Shown here piece after piece: positions 1-8,703 of a stretch of DNA of 64,000 bases (the stretch's first letter is position 1; the number at the start of each line of letters is the position of its first letter). The translations under genes and the position numbers were made by a program. This DNA comes from Deltaproteobacteria bacterium ADurb.Bin151 (lineage in GTDB: Bacteria > Desulfobacterota > Syntrophia > Syntrophales > Smithellaceae). Location: assembly GCA_002070455.1 (NCBI GenBank), contig MWDG01000006.1, positions 1 to 64,000 on the forward strand, given 5' to 3'. The notes under the pieces were generated by a model. It saw only the letters and a program-made list of their open reading frames with translations, was not told the DNA's origin and did no database searches.

Positions 1-336
1 ATCATGATTGTGGCGATTGATGTTCACGCTTTCAGGTGCGGGAATGAAATTGTAACCACGGGCGACTCGGAAGCCGTTGTTCTTACGAGATGCGGACCTC
101 CCACTTACAAAAAGGAAGTGAAGACAGAAACACGGGGTACCACTGGCGGCCGGTATTACAGGGGACACTATTATGGCGGGCAATACAGCGAAGAGACGGT
201 TGTGGTCGAGGAATGGTACTATAACTGCGGTGAAAACGATTTTATTTACATTCTGACATTCAGGGCAGGAGTGCTGGAGAAGGAAACATCGGCAGGGTAC
301 GGTTCGGGAGCATCGGATTGTAAAGGACGCAGGTAG
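1..336 (+). CDS. DUF2845 family protein, 5' end outside window
   Basis: The frame is open from the first base, so the gene almost certainly starts upstream. What precedes the FRCGNEIV segment looks like the end of a signal peptide (hydrophobic residues ending VHA). The mature part has the DUF2845 pattern: FRCG, then GDSEAVVL, then a RCGPPTYK turn, with later Cys residues (YNCG, SDC). Family members are small secreted or periplasmic proteins of unknown function. The middle is unusually rich in Gly and Tyr (GRYYRGHYYGG). An ATG at position 4 is in frame but would give an unnaturally short leader. Family assignment is by recognition of the motif. Confidence 0.7.
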   Translation: MMIVAIDVHAFRCGNEIVTTGDSEAVVLTRCGPPTYKKEVKTETRGTTGGRYYRGHYYGGQYSEETVVVEEWYYNCGENDFIYILTFRAGVLEKETSAGYGSGASDCKGRR

Positions 337-468
337 CAGATGGTGGTTAAAGTCTTTACGGTCTTATTCGCAGAATTTAAAATATATTTAGTCGATTCAG
401 GTTTTAACGGCGTGTATTGAGTTCTTTGATACAATTTTAAGGAAATCAGACTTTCAAAGGAGGCTGCG

Positions 469-618
469 ATGTACGGACATATCGTAACCACAGGAATCTC
501 TTTCGGTACGGCACTGGCCATCGCCATCAGTTACAGCACCAACCATTCTGTCTTGTGGGCGATTTTTCATGGGTTTCTTTCATGGATTTACGTGATTTAC
601 CATGTCATATTTCATTAA
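469..618 (+). CDS. Small membrane protein, 49 aa
   Basis: A short frame with a strong Shine-Dalgarno (AAAGGAGG, about six bases before ATG). It encodes 49 residues starting MYGHIVTTGISF and ending in HVIFH. Nearly the whole chain is hydrophobic and fits two short membrane helices, roughly residues 8-20 and 29-47, joined by a polar SYSTNHS loop. No family is recognised. The ribosome binding site and residue composition support translation. It sits alone between the DUF2845 gene and the fad operon with more than 100 bases on each side. Confidence 0.6.
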   Translation: MYGHIVTTGISFGTALAIAISYSTNHSVLWAIFHGFLSWIYVIYHVIFH

Positions 619-847
619 TCTGAAATCATTTGAATTTTCGGAATGTCTTTGTAGATTGCCTGTTGAATTTTTTGTCCATATTGTTGGTTAAGGAATTGAA
701 AACAATAAGATATTGTCCACAATGGACTCCATTTCATACAGATCATAAAGAACGTCAGGATAAATATTCTGTCAGACAAGATCATTCATTCCAGACCACA
801 TCCCAGGAGTCATTTTTACTAAAAAGTTAAAATTCATCAGAAGCTCA

Positions 848-875
848 TTGACAAAGCTTATTATGTGATGATAGT
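848..875 (+). promoter_or_regulatory. Candidate sigma-70 promoter of the fad operon
   Basis: Perfect -35 hexamer TTGACA at 848-853, 16-base spacer, then GATAGT (4 of 6 matches to TATAAT) at 870-875. The position, about 90 bases before the thiolase ATG, is suitable, and no other gene lies between. Prediction from consensus only. Confidence 0.35.
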
Positions 876-903
876 TCTTAAAAGTTAGGGATGAAAAGAG
901 GAT

Positions 904-919
904 TCACCTAGTTTGGTGA
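904..919. promoter_or_regulatory. Operator-like inverted repeat upstream of the fad operon
   Basis: TCACC-TAGTTT-GGTGA is a 5-bp dyad with a six-base spacer. It lies just downstream of the candidate promoter and about 45 bases before the thiolase start, where a repressor of beta-oxidation could bind. It does not match the E. coli FadR site as I know it. The short arms make chance occurrence possible. Confidence 0.25.
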
Positions 920-963
920 CCTTTTATGAAAATAGCCAAGAACACTAGTACGAAGGAGGATGT

Positions 964-2175
964 ATGGATTTAAGAGATGCTTATTTTGTTGATGGAGTGC
1001 GGACATGGTTCGGAAAGTCCCGGCAGGACGGCCATTACTGGACCACACGCGCGGATGATTTGGTGACGAAAGTCATGAAAGAACTCATGAGAAGAAACCC
1101 GAATGTTCCATGGAACGAAGTTGACGACAACATCTGGGGAGCGACAACTCAGGTTGGGGACCAGGGGACTACAATGGGAAGAGTGACGGTTCTTACTTCC
1201 GGTCTCCCTGTGGAGGTTCCGGGATTTTCGGTGGACAGAATGTGCGCAGGCGGCATGACCTGCCAGGCCATTGGTTCGTCTTTCATCAAGACGGGCTGTG
1301 CGGACATTATTATCGCCGGCGGTGTGGAACACATGGCTCACCATCCCATGGGAGCGGGCGCAGACCCGAATCCGCGTGTTGTTACCGAAAAGATGGTGGA
1401 AGTGAAATATTTCAACATGGGGGTTACAGCAGAAAAACTCCATGACTGGCTCCCGGAAAATGGCGAACAGCCGGTGAGCAAGGAAGAAGCGGATGAATAC
1501 GCCTTCCATTGCCTTGATAAATACTTCAAAGCACTGGATGAAGGCTACTATAACAGGCACTGCATTGATATGACTGTGTTTTCTCCCACGGGCTGGAAAG
1601 TTGCCAACTATGACGAGCAGGCCAAACGCGGTACTACGCTGGAGAGCATTAAAAACTTCAGGAAATTCCCGTTCAAGGCGGAAGGCCGCGTCACGGCGGC
1701 AAATGCTTCGGGATTGAATGACGGCGCCTGTGCATCGCTCCTGATGTCCGGTAAACGATGCAAAGAGCTGGGCATCAAACCCAAAATGAAGTTTGTCGGT
1801 GCCGCTTTTGCCGGTGTGGATCCTTCTATTATGGGATGGGGTCCTGTTCCTTCCACGGAAAAGGTTCTTAAGAACTTCGGCATGAAATTTGAGGACCTTG
1901 ATATCATCGAACTCAATGAGGCCTTTGCCGTACAGGCTGTAGGATTCATGAAGCATTTCGGTATGAAATCCCCGGTAGACCCGAGACTCAACCCTTACGG
2001 CGGAACCATTGCCATGGGTCACCCGCTGGCCAGCTCCGGTGTGCGTTTGAGCATGCAGTTGGGGCAGGATTTTGAACTGAACCCGAAGGCCAAGTACGGG
2101 CTTACTACCATGTGCGTGGGCTTGGGCATGGGCGGTTCGATCATTTGGGAAAACGTAGTAGGAAAAAATATCTAG
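964..2175 (+). CDS. fadA: Acetyl-CoA acyltransferase (3-ketoacyl-CoA thiolase)
   Basis: Last step of beta-oxidation: CoA-dependent cleavage of 3-ketoacyl-CoA to acetyl-CoA and a shortened acyl-CoA, in the cytoplasm. At 403 aa it has normal thiolase length. The three catalytic regions are intact: the nucleophilic Cys94 in DRMCAGGMT, NEAF near residue 318 with His353 in MGHPL, and the general-acid Cys384 in CVGLGMGG. The start is fixed by a GAAGGAGGA ribosome binding site. The FadB-type gene begins 12 bases after its stop, so the two form an operon and probably a trifunctional-type complex. It could also run in the biosynthetic direction, as thiolases are reversible. Confidence 0.92.
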   Translation: MDLRDAYFVDGVRTWFGKSRQDGHYWTTRADDLVTKVMKELMRRNPNVPWNEVDDNIWGATTQVGDQGTTMGRVTVLTSGLPVEVPGFSVDRMCAGGMTCQAIGSSFIKTGCADIIIAGGVEHMAHHPMGAGADPNPRVVTEKMVEVKYFNMGVTAEKLHDWLPENGEQPVSKEEADEYAFHCLDKYFKALDEGYYNRHCIDMTVFSPTGWKVANYDEQAKRGTTLESIKNFRKFPFKAEGRVTAANASGLNDGACASLLMSGKRCKELGIKPKMKFVGAAFAGVDPSIMGWGPVPSTEKVLKNFGMKFEDLDIIELNEAFAVQAVGFMKHFGMKSPVDPRLNPYGGTIAMGHPLASSGVRLSMQLGQDFELNPKAKYGLTTMCVGLGMGGSIIWENVVGKNI

Positions 2176-2187
2176 GAGGCTCACACA

Positions 2188-4269
2188 ATGGCTAAATACA
2201 TAACAGAATGCAAATTAAACTTTTTTCAGTCAAAGAAAGCAGGCAAGATAGCAATTGTCACGATGGACAACGGACAGTTCTATAATATTCCCAACACCTG
2301 GGGTGAAGAGGCCTTTGAATCGCTCAACAAGGTCATCGATACTGTGGAAAAAGACAAGGATGTAAAGGGATGGATTCTCACGGGAAAACCTTACATTTTT
2401 AACGTGGGCGCCGATATCATGAGTGTTGACCCGAATATGAAAAAAGAGACGGCTCTCCAGATCGGCGCGCTGGGACATACTACTTTCAAGAGGATCATGA
2501 ACCTCAAGATTCCGACCCTTGCAGCCATCAACGGTGCTGCCATGGGCGGTGGTGTAGAAGTTGGCCTCTATCATAACTACCGCACGATCTCCAAAAGTCC
2601 GGGCGGGTGCGATCATTATGCGCTGCCTGAATGCTTCCTCGGCCTTGTGCCGGGTTGGGGTGGAACCCAGCTGGTTACCAAGCTGTGCGGTCCTGAAACA
2701 GCCATCGAGCTCATCATCACGAACCCGCTCAACATGAATAAAATGATTAATTCCAAAAAGGCCTTCGAGATGGGCCTTGCGGACAAACTGATTGCACCTG
2801 CGGAGTTCATGGATGATTCCATCGCTTTCTTCGAACGCATCATCACTGGCGAAGAGAAGATCGAACGCAAAAAAGTGGATCCGAAGATGAGCGATGATCT
2901 CTATAACAAGACAAAAGAATTTATCATCGGCAAGTCTCATTCAGGAGCAATAGGGCCGTTCCGGGCGCTTGATCTCATCAAGGGCGCAGGTGAATGGTCC
3001 CTGGATGAAGGGTTCCAGAAGGAGAACGAAACACTGGCTGACATGATCATCTCCGATCAGTTCAAGTGCGGTGTCTACTCATTTGATCTTACCCAGCGCC
3101 GGGCCAAGAAACTTCCCGGAAGGCCGCCGAAAGAAGTCAAGGGCAACAAGATTGCGAAAATCGGCGTCATCGGTGCCGGTCTCATGGCATCCCAGATGGC
3201 CCTGTTATTTGCACAGCGGTACCAGTGTCCCGTGGTGATGAAGGACATCAAGCAGGAATTTGTGGATAAAGGGTTGGCTTACTGCAGGGAACAGCTGGCC
3301 AAGACGGCTAAAAAAGGCAAACTGTCCGCAGCGGATGCCAAATGGATCGGTGAGGAGCTCATTACCGGTACCTTAACATACGAACCGTTCAAGGACTGCG
3401 ATTTCGTCATCGAGGCCGTTTTCGAAGAAATGGGCATCAAGCAGAAAATTTTCGGCGATCTGGAAGCTGCCTGCAAGCCGGAGTGCCTGTTCCTCACCAA
3501 TACATCCTCTCTGGATGTTGCCGAGATGGGCAAAAACCTGAAGGATCCTTCCCGCGTGGTGGGCTTCCATTTCTTTAATCCCATTGCCGTGCTGCCACTT
3601 GTCGAGATTATCAAAACAGAAAAGACCAGCGATGTTGTCCTGGCAACGGCATTCGACATTGCCAAGAAAATCAAGAAGACACCGGTTCTTGTGAAGAACG
3701 CGCCTGCTTTCCTCGTCAACAGGATTCTGCTGGCATGGATGGACGGCATCTTCCAGTGCATCGATGAAGGTGCGCCTTTCATGCAGGTGGATAATGCCGT
3801 AGTCGAGCTGGGTTACCCCATGTCGCCGTTTACCCTTGCTGCGCTGGTGGGACCTGCCATTGCTCTGCACGTGCAGGAGACCCTCAACAAGGCATGGCCT
3901 GACCGGTTCCCGGTGAGCACAGGACTCAAAAACCTTGTGGCGAAGGGCAAGAAGTCCATTCTGACCTTCACAGATAAGGGTATCGATGTTGATCCCGAAA
4001 TCGCAGCCGGCTGGCCGCAGGGCAACAAAAAGTTCACCGACGACGAGATCAGGGAACGTGTTCTGAATCGCGTTGCGAAGGAGATCGATTTTATTCTCAA
4101 AGAGGGTGTCGTGGCGAGTCCCAAAGATGTGGATACCGGCGTGATCATGGGAGCTGGTTGGCCGTTCTTCATGGGCGGTATTACCGCATACCTGGATCAG
4201 AAAGGTATTTCCAAGAAGGTCGTGGGCAGAGACTTCCACGAGAATGGTTTCCTGGCAATAGAAAAATAA
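2188..4269 (+). CDS. fadB: Enoyl-CoA hydratase / 3-hydroxyacyl-CoA dehydrogenase fusion
   Basis: Bifunctional beta-oxidation enzyme, 693 aa. The N-terminal crotonase domain (about 1-290) carries the oxyanion-hole segment GAAMGGG and two glutamates matching the FadB catalytic pair, Glu124 (GGGVE) and Glu148 (LPECF). The NAD-binding domain starts near 324 with IGVIGAGLMA. The dehydrogenase His461 is in GFHFFNP. The C-terminal 3HCDH domains follow. It hydrates enoyl-CoA and oxidises 3-hydroxyacyl-CoA with NAD. It is co-transcribed with the thiolase upstream and closed by a strong terminator. FadB and FadJ cannot be told apart from sequence alone. Confidence 0.92.
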   Translation: MAKYITECKLNFFQSKKAGKIAIVTMDNGQFYNIPNTWGEEAFESLNKVIDTVEKDKDVKGWILTGKPYIFNVGADIMSVDPNMKKETALQIGALGHTTFKRIMNLKIPTLAAINGAAMGGGVEVGLYHNYRTISKSPGGCDHYALPECFLGLVPGWGGTQLVTKLCGPETAIELIITNPLNMNKMINSKKAFEMGLADKLIAPAEFMDDSIAFFERIITGEEKIERKKVDPKMSDDLYNKTKEFIIGKSHSGAIGPFRALDLIKGAGEWSLDEGFQKENETLADMIISDQFKCGVYSFDLTQRRAKKLPGRPPKEVKGNKIAKIGVIGAGLMASQMALLFAQRYQCPVVMKDIKQEFVDKGLAYCREQLAKTAKKGKLSAADAKWIGEELITGTLTYEPFKDCDFVIEAVFEEMGIKQKIFGDLEAACKPECLFLTNTSSLDVAEMGKNLKDPSRVVGFHFFNPIAVLPLVEIIKTEKTSDVVLATAFDIAKKIKKTPVLVKNAPAFLVNRILLAWMDGIFQCIDEGAPFMQVDNAVVELGYPMSPFTLAALVGPAIALHVQETLNKAWPDRFPVSTGLKNLVAKGKKSILTFTDKGIDVDPEIAAGWPQGNKKFTDDEIRERVLNRVAKEIDFILKEGVVASPKDVDTGVIMGAGWPFFMGGITAYLDQKGISKKVVGRDFHENGFLAIEK

Positions 4270-4292
4270 CAGAAGGATAAATTACCAGATTC

Positions 4293-4334
4293 AGGAGCCG
4301 GACAGTCTTAAGACCTGTTCGGCTCCTTTTTTTT
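4293..4334 (+). terminator. Rho-independent terminator of the fadAB operon
   Basis: A 13-bp stem with a single G-T wobble (left arm AGGAGCCGGACAG at 4293-4305, right arm ending GGCTCCT at 4327), a nine-base loop and a run of seven T. It lies 23 bases after the fadB stop. Confidence 0.9.
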
Positions 4335-4385
4335 ATGGAGTGTTTCCCGGAGATTAAAAAAGTTCAGCAAACCGATGGTGTTATT

Positions 4386-4712
4386 CTATGGTGAAACCTT
4401 ACCACTTTTGACGGTTTCAGCCAGGCGCCGGCTCAACGAGTCATAATTAACCGCATCTTTTTTGCTTTCTGCGGGGGGAGGAGTGATCTCTCCTTTGTCA
4501 CCGGTATCACGGGCTATTTCCTTTTCCGTCTTGAAAGCATCTTTTACCGTTTCATTCGTGGTGTCTTTGGCGGGTGCCCCTTTTACATAAGCTTGAGTTT
4601 GTCCCAGTTCCTTATCGGCGACTTTGTCCATATCTGCAAAGGCTGATGAGATGAGGATTGCGCCAAGCAGCAGGACAGCGCAAAAAATTGTTAATCCTTT
4701 GAATCCTTTCAT
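4386..4712 (-). CDS. Small secreted protein of unknown function
   Basis: A 108-residue protein with a clear Sec signal peptide: positively charged MKGFKG, a hydrophobic core (LTIFCAVLLLGAILISSA) and a likely cleavage after AFA. The mature part is short, charged and low in complexity (Lys, Asp, Thr, Glu), likely disordered, ending in VKSGKVSP. I chose the ATG at 4712 because AAAGGAGC lies just upstream; an in-frame ATG seven codons earlier has no ribosome binding site. No family recognised. It converges on the fad operon terminator. Confidence 0.6.
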   Translation of the reverse strand: MKGFKGLTIFCAVLLLGAILISSAFADMDKVADKELGQTQAYVKGAPAKDTTNETVKDAFKTEKEIARDTGDKGEITPPPAESKKDAVNYDSLSRRLAETVKSGKVSP

Positions 4713-4977
4713 TTTATGCTCCTTTCGTTGCATTGCCCGCGGTTTGTCTGCAATGTTTCTAAAAAACTCCCGGGCAGCAACCTTTTGCCGTCCGCCGATT
4801 TTCCGATATTTAAGTTTAATTATAATGCCGATTTTAGAAAAATCAAGCTTTAGTCGTCTTTAATTATATGGTAATAAAATCATTGGGTTGGCATTTTAAT
4901 TTGCAGCTCGCTAAAAAACTTGTTATCGGGGGAAAAGACACAGCTGAAAATCTAAAAAATCTGCAGGAGGGTAAATC

Positions 4978-6183
4978 ATGCGTAAATGGATAGCGGGGGT
5001 TTTATTCTTACTGGCAGCGGCAGCGGGTATCTTCTGGTTCGGGATTGACACAGACATGCGCCAGTTGATTTTACACGTGCCGAAAGACAGGAATGTTCTC
5101 TTCTGGTCCATCCCGCAGCGTGATGCTGCTTTTCGCGCGATGGACAGGGTGCCTCTTGTTGTTAAATCCCGGATCATTTCTGCCGGTAAAGATGTTTATC
5201 CCCTGCCGAAGGGACAGCCGCTTGATATTGGAGTCGATGTAGATGCCTACATGAAGGACCAGCGCACCGCCGGATTGCTGATCATTCAGGACGGCAAAAT
5301 CCGTCTTGAAAAATATGGACTGGATTTCAGCGCCGACAAACGATGGACCAGTTTTTCGGTTGCCAAATCATTTACATCGACATTGGTCGGTGCGGCAATC
5401 AAGGACGGCTATATCAAAAGCGTCGACGATAAAGTGTCTGACTACATTCCCGACCTAAAAGGTTCTGTTTATGATGATGTTACGATCAGGCAGCTTTTGA
5501 CCATGACATCCGGTGTAAAGTGGAATGAGGATTATGCTGATCCCAAATCAGATGTGGCCTTGTTTGATGTGCACAAGGCCGAACCGGGTGTTGATGTCAC
5601 GGTCAGCTATATGCGTAAACTGGAGCGTGAAGCGCCTCCGGGTGCGAAATGGGTTTATAAAACAGGTGAAACCAACCTGGTTGGCGTGCTGGTCAGTTCG
5701 GCGACCAGGAAGACACTGGCTGACTATCTGTCTGAGAAAATCTGGCAGCCCTTTGGCATGGAGCAGGACGCGAGTTGGTTATTGGGTACCACCGGGCATG
5801 AAATCAGCGGGTGCTGCGTGCAGGCATCAACCCGCGACTTTGCCCGCTTTGGTCTGTTTATCCTTGGCGGCGGCATGGCAGACGGAAAGTCGGTGTTGCC
5901 TGACGGCTGGATTAAAGCGGCAACGATGAAGCATGCCGATACCGATCGGGCGGATTATGGCTACGGCTATCAGTGGTGGGTGCTGAAAGATGGCAGCTAT
6001 GCGGCGAGAGGGATTTTCGGTCAGGGCATCTTCATCGATCCCGGGCGGAAACTGATTATCGCGTCAAACAGCAACTGGCCGCATGCGACGGATCTTCAAG
6101 GTGGAGACCAGGGCAGCAAGCGTCTTTCTTTTTACAGGCAGGTGCAGAGGGCGATTGACAACGAGGCGAAAGCCAAAAAATAG
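4978..6183 (+). CDS. Serine hydrolase of the beta-lactamase (class C / NylB-like) fold
   Basis: A 401-aa membrane-anchored hydrolase. Residues 5-21 form one N-terminal membrane segment with no lipobox. The penicillin-binding/beta-lactamase fold follows, with the nucleophile motif Ser127-Val-Ala-Lys130 and Tyr227 in a WVYKTGETN segment at the usual second motif. The third motif region reads GIFGQGIFID, as in esterase and 6-aminohexanoate-dimer hydrolase (NylB) relatives rather than true beta-lactamases (KTG). The physiological substrate, an ester or amide, cannot be deduced. The start has a GGAGG ribosome binding site. It stands alone, with no operon partner. Confidence 0.8.
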   Translation: MRKWIAGVLFLLAAAAGIFWFGIDTDMRQLILHVPKDRNVLFWSIPQRDAAFRAMDRVPLVVKSRIISAGKDVYPLPKGQPLDIGVDVDAYMKDQRTAGLLIIQDGKIRLEKYGLDFSADKRWTSFSVAKSFTSTLVGAAIKDGYIKSVDDKVSDYIPDLKGSVYDDVTIRQLLTMTSGVKWNEDYADPKSDVALFDVHKAEPGVDVTVSYMRKLEREAPPGAKWVYKTGETNLVGVLVSSATRKTLADYLSEKIWQPFGMEQDASWLLGTTGHEISGCCVQASTRDFARFGLFILGGGMADGKSVLPDGWIKAATMKHADTDRADYGYGYQWWVLKDGSYAARGIFGQGIFIDPGRKLIIASNSNWPHATDLQGGDQGSKRLSFYRQVQRAIDNEAKAKK

Positions 6184-6400
6184 ATCCGGACGATTCGGTG
6201 AATTATCCTGAACCGCAGTTGGCTAAAGGTATCTTCCATGAGTTTCAGAAAATAATCCCGATCTTCCAGTTAGGCTTGCTTCCGGCCATAAGCGAATATC
6301 GGTTCCTTCCAGTTTCGTCAACAACATCGGGACAGATGCCTTTACTGGATTTACTCCTTTCTGTAGATTAGCAACGGCTGCTCGTCTGCAGATGAATTCA
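6184..6400 (-). pseudogene. Possible frameshifted gene remnant
   Basis: The minus strand downstream of the SLOG-family gene has two adjoining frames that read like protein. One contains PREFICRRAAVANLQKG and later LEGTDIRLWPEASLTGR. After a shift near 6256-6262, the other frame continues DYFLKLMEDTFSQLRF. Neither has its own start or ribosome binding site. The joined sequence looks like the decayed end of a gene, but I recognise no family and chance cannot be excluded in 217 bases. Confidence 0.22.
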
Positions 6401-6886
6401 CGGGGGGCAATTTGTTGTTTCCCCTTTAAATGTTTCTTTAAGAAGTCTCAAGGTTGCTTTATATATGGCTGGGTCTTTGCGGGCCCTTGGGCCTGCGACA
6501 TTGAGAACCCTTATTCCATGGTTTTTCTGCCAGATGGCAAGGTTATGTGCAGCTTCTTTGATGGTTAATTCTTTCAAGTCGATATGGATCCAATGCTTTT
6601 TGTGCTGCATGGCAAATTCTCTGGTCAGAGCCGAACCATCCGTGAGAAACCCGTAGGATACGATTACAGTGCCGTCAGCGTCAAGGACGTTTTGCTCCGT
6701 CCGCCTGGAATAGTCGGTGGTCGGCATTTCCTGAAGGTGATATTTCGGATCAAGTGTTCCGTCCTCCGTTTTCCTGCCTTTGGGAAGCCAGCCGCCATAA
6801 GAGATGTTGTTGGCGATGGCAAAGTCAAGGACCGCGCGATCCGCTCCGGTTTGTCCTCCGGATATGATTTTATCGATTTTCACCAT
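6398..6886 (-). CDS. Putative molybdenum carrier / SLOG (cpYpsA-like) protein
   Basis: A 162-aa Rossmann-like protein opening with the motif IISGGQTGADRAVLDFA, which defines the putative molybdenum carrier family (MoCo_carrier, in the YpsA/SLOG superfamily). WLPKGRKTEDG and the glycine-rich VSYGFLTDGSALTREFA further support the fold. SLOG proteins bind nucleotide derivatives; a true molybdenum-carrying role has not been shown for most members, so only the family call is firm. The window also has moaC and moeA, but at distant loci. A GGAGG ribosome binding site lies close to the chosen ATG. Confidence 0.8.
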   Translation of the reverse strand: MVKIDKIISGGQTGADRAVLDFAIANNISYGGWLPKGRKTEDGTLDPKYHLQEMPTTDYSRRTEQNVLDADGTVIVSYGFLTDGSALTREFAMQHKKHWIHIDLKELTIKEAAHNLAIWQKNHGIRVLNVAGPRARKDPAIYKATLRLLKETFKGETTNCPP

Positions 6887-7090
6887 CGGCCTCCGTCTGT
6901 TATTCTGAAAAACAAACCTCTCTCAAAGTCTTTCCCCAAAACAGGGCTGTATATGGTGATGGCCACCACAGGATCGAAAGAGCTGTTGGTGTCGCCAACG
7001 TTTGATGTCGATGCAAAACAGACAATAAACAGGGTCAATTTGCATTGACAACGCCCGGAGCAAAGATTTTTTTGCCAGAATGCCTGCGTG

Positions 7091-8452
7091 TTATTTAATC
7101 AGAGTTTTATACATTGCTTTCAGGGCACTGTCAGCATAATAATTCTGAAAACCAAAATGAAAACTTATTTGTGCCGGCCCCTGGTTGATGATATCGATAT
7201 TAATGTTTTGTTCCTTGAGAGCCGTTGCCGCTTCCGCGATGACGCCGGGATGATTTTTCATGCCGATACCTACGGGAGAAAGAATGGAAATATTGTAACT
7301 GAATTCCAGCGTATCGGGATTAAATTCTTTTTCAATCGTTTCTTTGATATCCTTCGCAAACCCGACCATATCATCCTGATTCAAGAGAATGGCTATGTCG
7401 TCCCTGTCTGTCGGATAGTGATAAGTTTCGATGCCGTAATCCTTGATTACGCTCAAAAGGTCATGAACAAAGCTGATAGACTCCCCTGCACCGTCGCGTT
7501 CAATATAGAGGTAGGCGATGTTATCTTTGCGCGCTATACCGACCACAACTTCCTCGGGAACACGTTCAGATACAATCAGCGTTCCTTCCGAAGCAAGATT
7601 GTTCGTATTTCGGATTTTTATCGGAATGTTTCTTTTCTTGCAGTTAACCATTGCGTCATAGTGAAAAACATCAAAACCTTTTGACGAAAGCAGGCGTATC
7701 TCTTTATAAGTCAGACGGGGAATAACTTTTGCTTCAGGAATAAGACGCGGATCCACCTGGTAAATCCCATCCGTGTCTGTCCAGTTTTCATAAAGAGCCG
7801 CCTCGATGGCATAGGCTATTTCTCCACCCGTTAAATCAGAACCGCCGCGGGAAAAAACAGCCACATCTCCCTTGGCAGTCATACCGTAAAACCCCGGGAT
7901 TACGGAAACACCTTCCACCGTGCTGAGTTTTTCCCTTATATTTCGGTAACTAACCGGGATAACGCTGGCATTGGAAAAAATCTCGGATACGACCAATCCC
8001 ATATCTTCAGGCAAAACAAGCTCAGAAAGTATGCCCTGCTTGTTGAAATAACGGCAGACAATTTCAGCATTATATCTCTCGCCACGTGAGGCAAGAAAAT
8101 CCTTTTTCTTTCCTTCAGGAATGGGTTTTTTGATGTCTTTTTCCAGGTTTTTAATAATGTCTTTTCCCTCGATACCCAGATCAGCAATCAGTCTTTGAAA
8201 TTTTTCGATAACATGCTTGTAACTTTTTTGCGCGTCTATTTCCTTGCTTTGTGAACGAAAGTGCCTGCCATCCGTGGCGATGTTTATCAAGTGATCGGTC
8301 AACTTTTCTGTGTCAGAAGAATCCTTTCCCGGAGCAGAGACAACCACATACTGCCTTTCCTTATTTTGTAAGATGATGTCCTTAACTTTATTTATCTGTG
8401 CTGCATTGGCTACGGAAGTTCCGCCGAACTTGCATACAATCTGACTTTTCAT
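7091..8452 (-). CDS. Aspartate kinase
   Basis: First enzyme of the aspartate pathway (Lys, Thr, Met, diaminopimelate): ATP-dependent phosphorylation of L-aspartate. The 453-aa protein begins with the signature KFGGTSVANAAQ (residues 8-19). The amino-acid kinase domain includes RGERYNAEIV and the FSRGGSDLTGGEIA nucleotide loop. ACT-type regulatory sequence follows from about residue 300, ending in LSPVGIGMKNHPGVIAEAATAL. I start at the ATG with GGGAG upstream, six codons inside the longest frame. It is a stand-alone kinase, not fused to homoserine dehydrogenase; the isozyme class and feedback inhibitor cannot be told. Confidence 0.88.
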   Translation of the reverse strand: MKSQIVCKFGGTSVANAAQINKVKDIILQNKERQYVVVSAPGKDSSDTEKLTDHLINIATDGRHFRSQSKEIDAQKSYKHVIEKFQRLIADLGIEGKDIIKNLEKDIKKPIPEGKKKDFLASRGERYNAEIVCRYFNKQGILSELVLPEDMGLVVSEIFSNASVIPVSYRNIREKLSTVEGVSVIPGFYGMTAKGDVAVFSRGGSDLTGGEIAYAIEAALYENWTDTDGIYQVDPRLIPEAKVIPRLTYKEIRLLSSKGFDVFHYDAMVNCKKRNIPIKIRNTNNLASEGTLIVSERVPEEVVVGIARKDNIAYLYIERDGAGESISFVHDLLSVIKDYGIETYHYPTDRDDIAILLNQDDMVGFAKDIKETIEKEFNPDTLEFSYNISILSPVGIGMKNHPGVIAEAATALKEQNINIDIINQGPAQISFHFGFQNYYADSALKAMYKTLIK

Positions 8453-8703
8453 AAAAAATACTCCCGACATAATATGGATAAGAAATTCCTTATTGTAGGA
8501 ATCAGTATAGGAAACTCAAACATGTATGTCAATTAAAGCCTTGGGCATTAAAATCTTGGCAATAGAACGAATATCTCCATTGTATCTTCTCGTGATAATG
8601 ATCATCTGGGCGTGCCCTGTTTTCACCATCGACAGACTGATATTCAATGCGAATACGGAATCCAATACCTTGAATACAGTTCACAGGTGCTGATGCTGAT
8701 TCC

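Larger units (their letters stand above)
619..963. other. Intergenic region upstream of the fad operon
   Basis: This 345-base AT-rich stretch has no convincing gene. It holds a TTGACA hexamer at 848-853 followed after 16 bases by GATAGT, a possible promoter, and an inverted repeat TCACC-N6-GGTGA at 904-919. The thiolase ribosome binding site (GAAGGAGGATGT) lies at its end. Confidence 0.5.

Noticed and set aside
630-830. 66-codon frame upstream of the fad operon
   Set aside because: Non-ATG start, no ribosome binding site, AT-rich random composition.
970-2184. Long open frame antisense to the thiolase gene
   Set aside because: It mirrors a strongly conserved thiolase, has no ribosome binding site and reads as low-conservation Arg/His-rich sequence, a codon-bias shadow.
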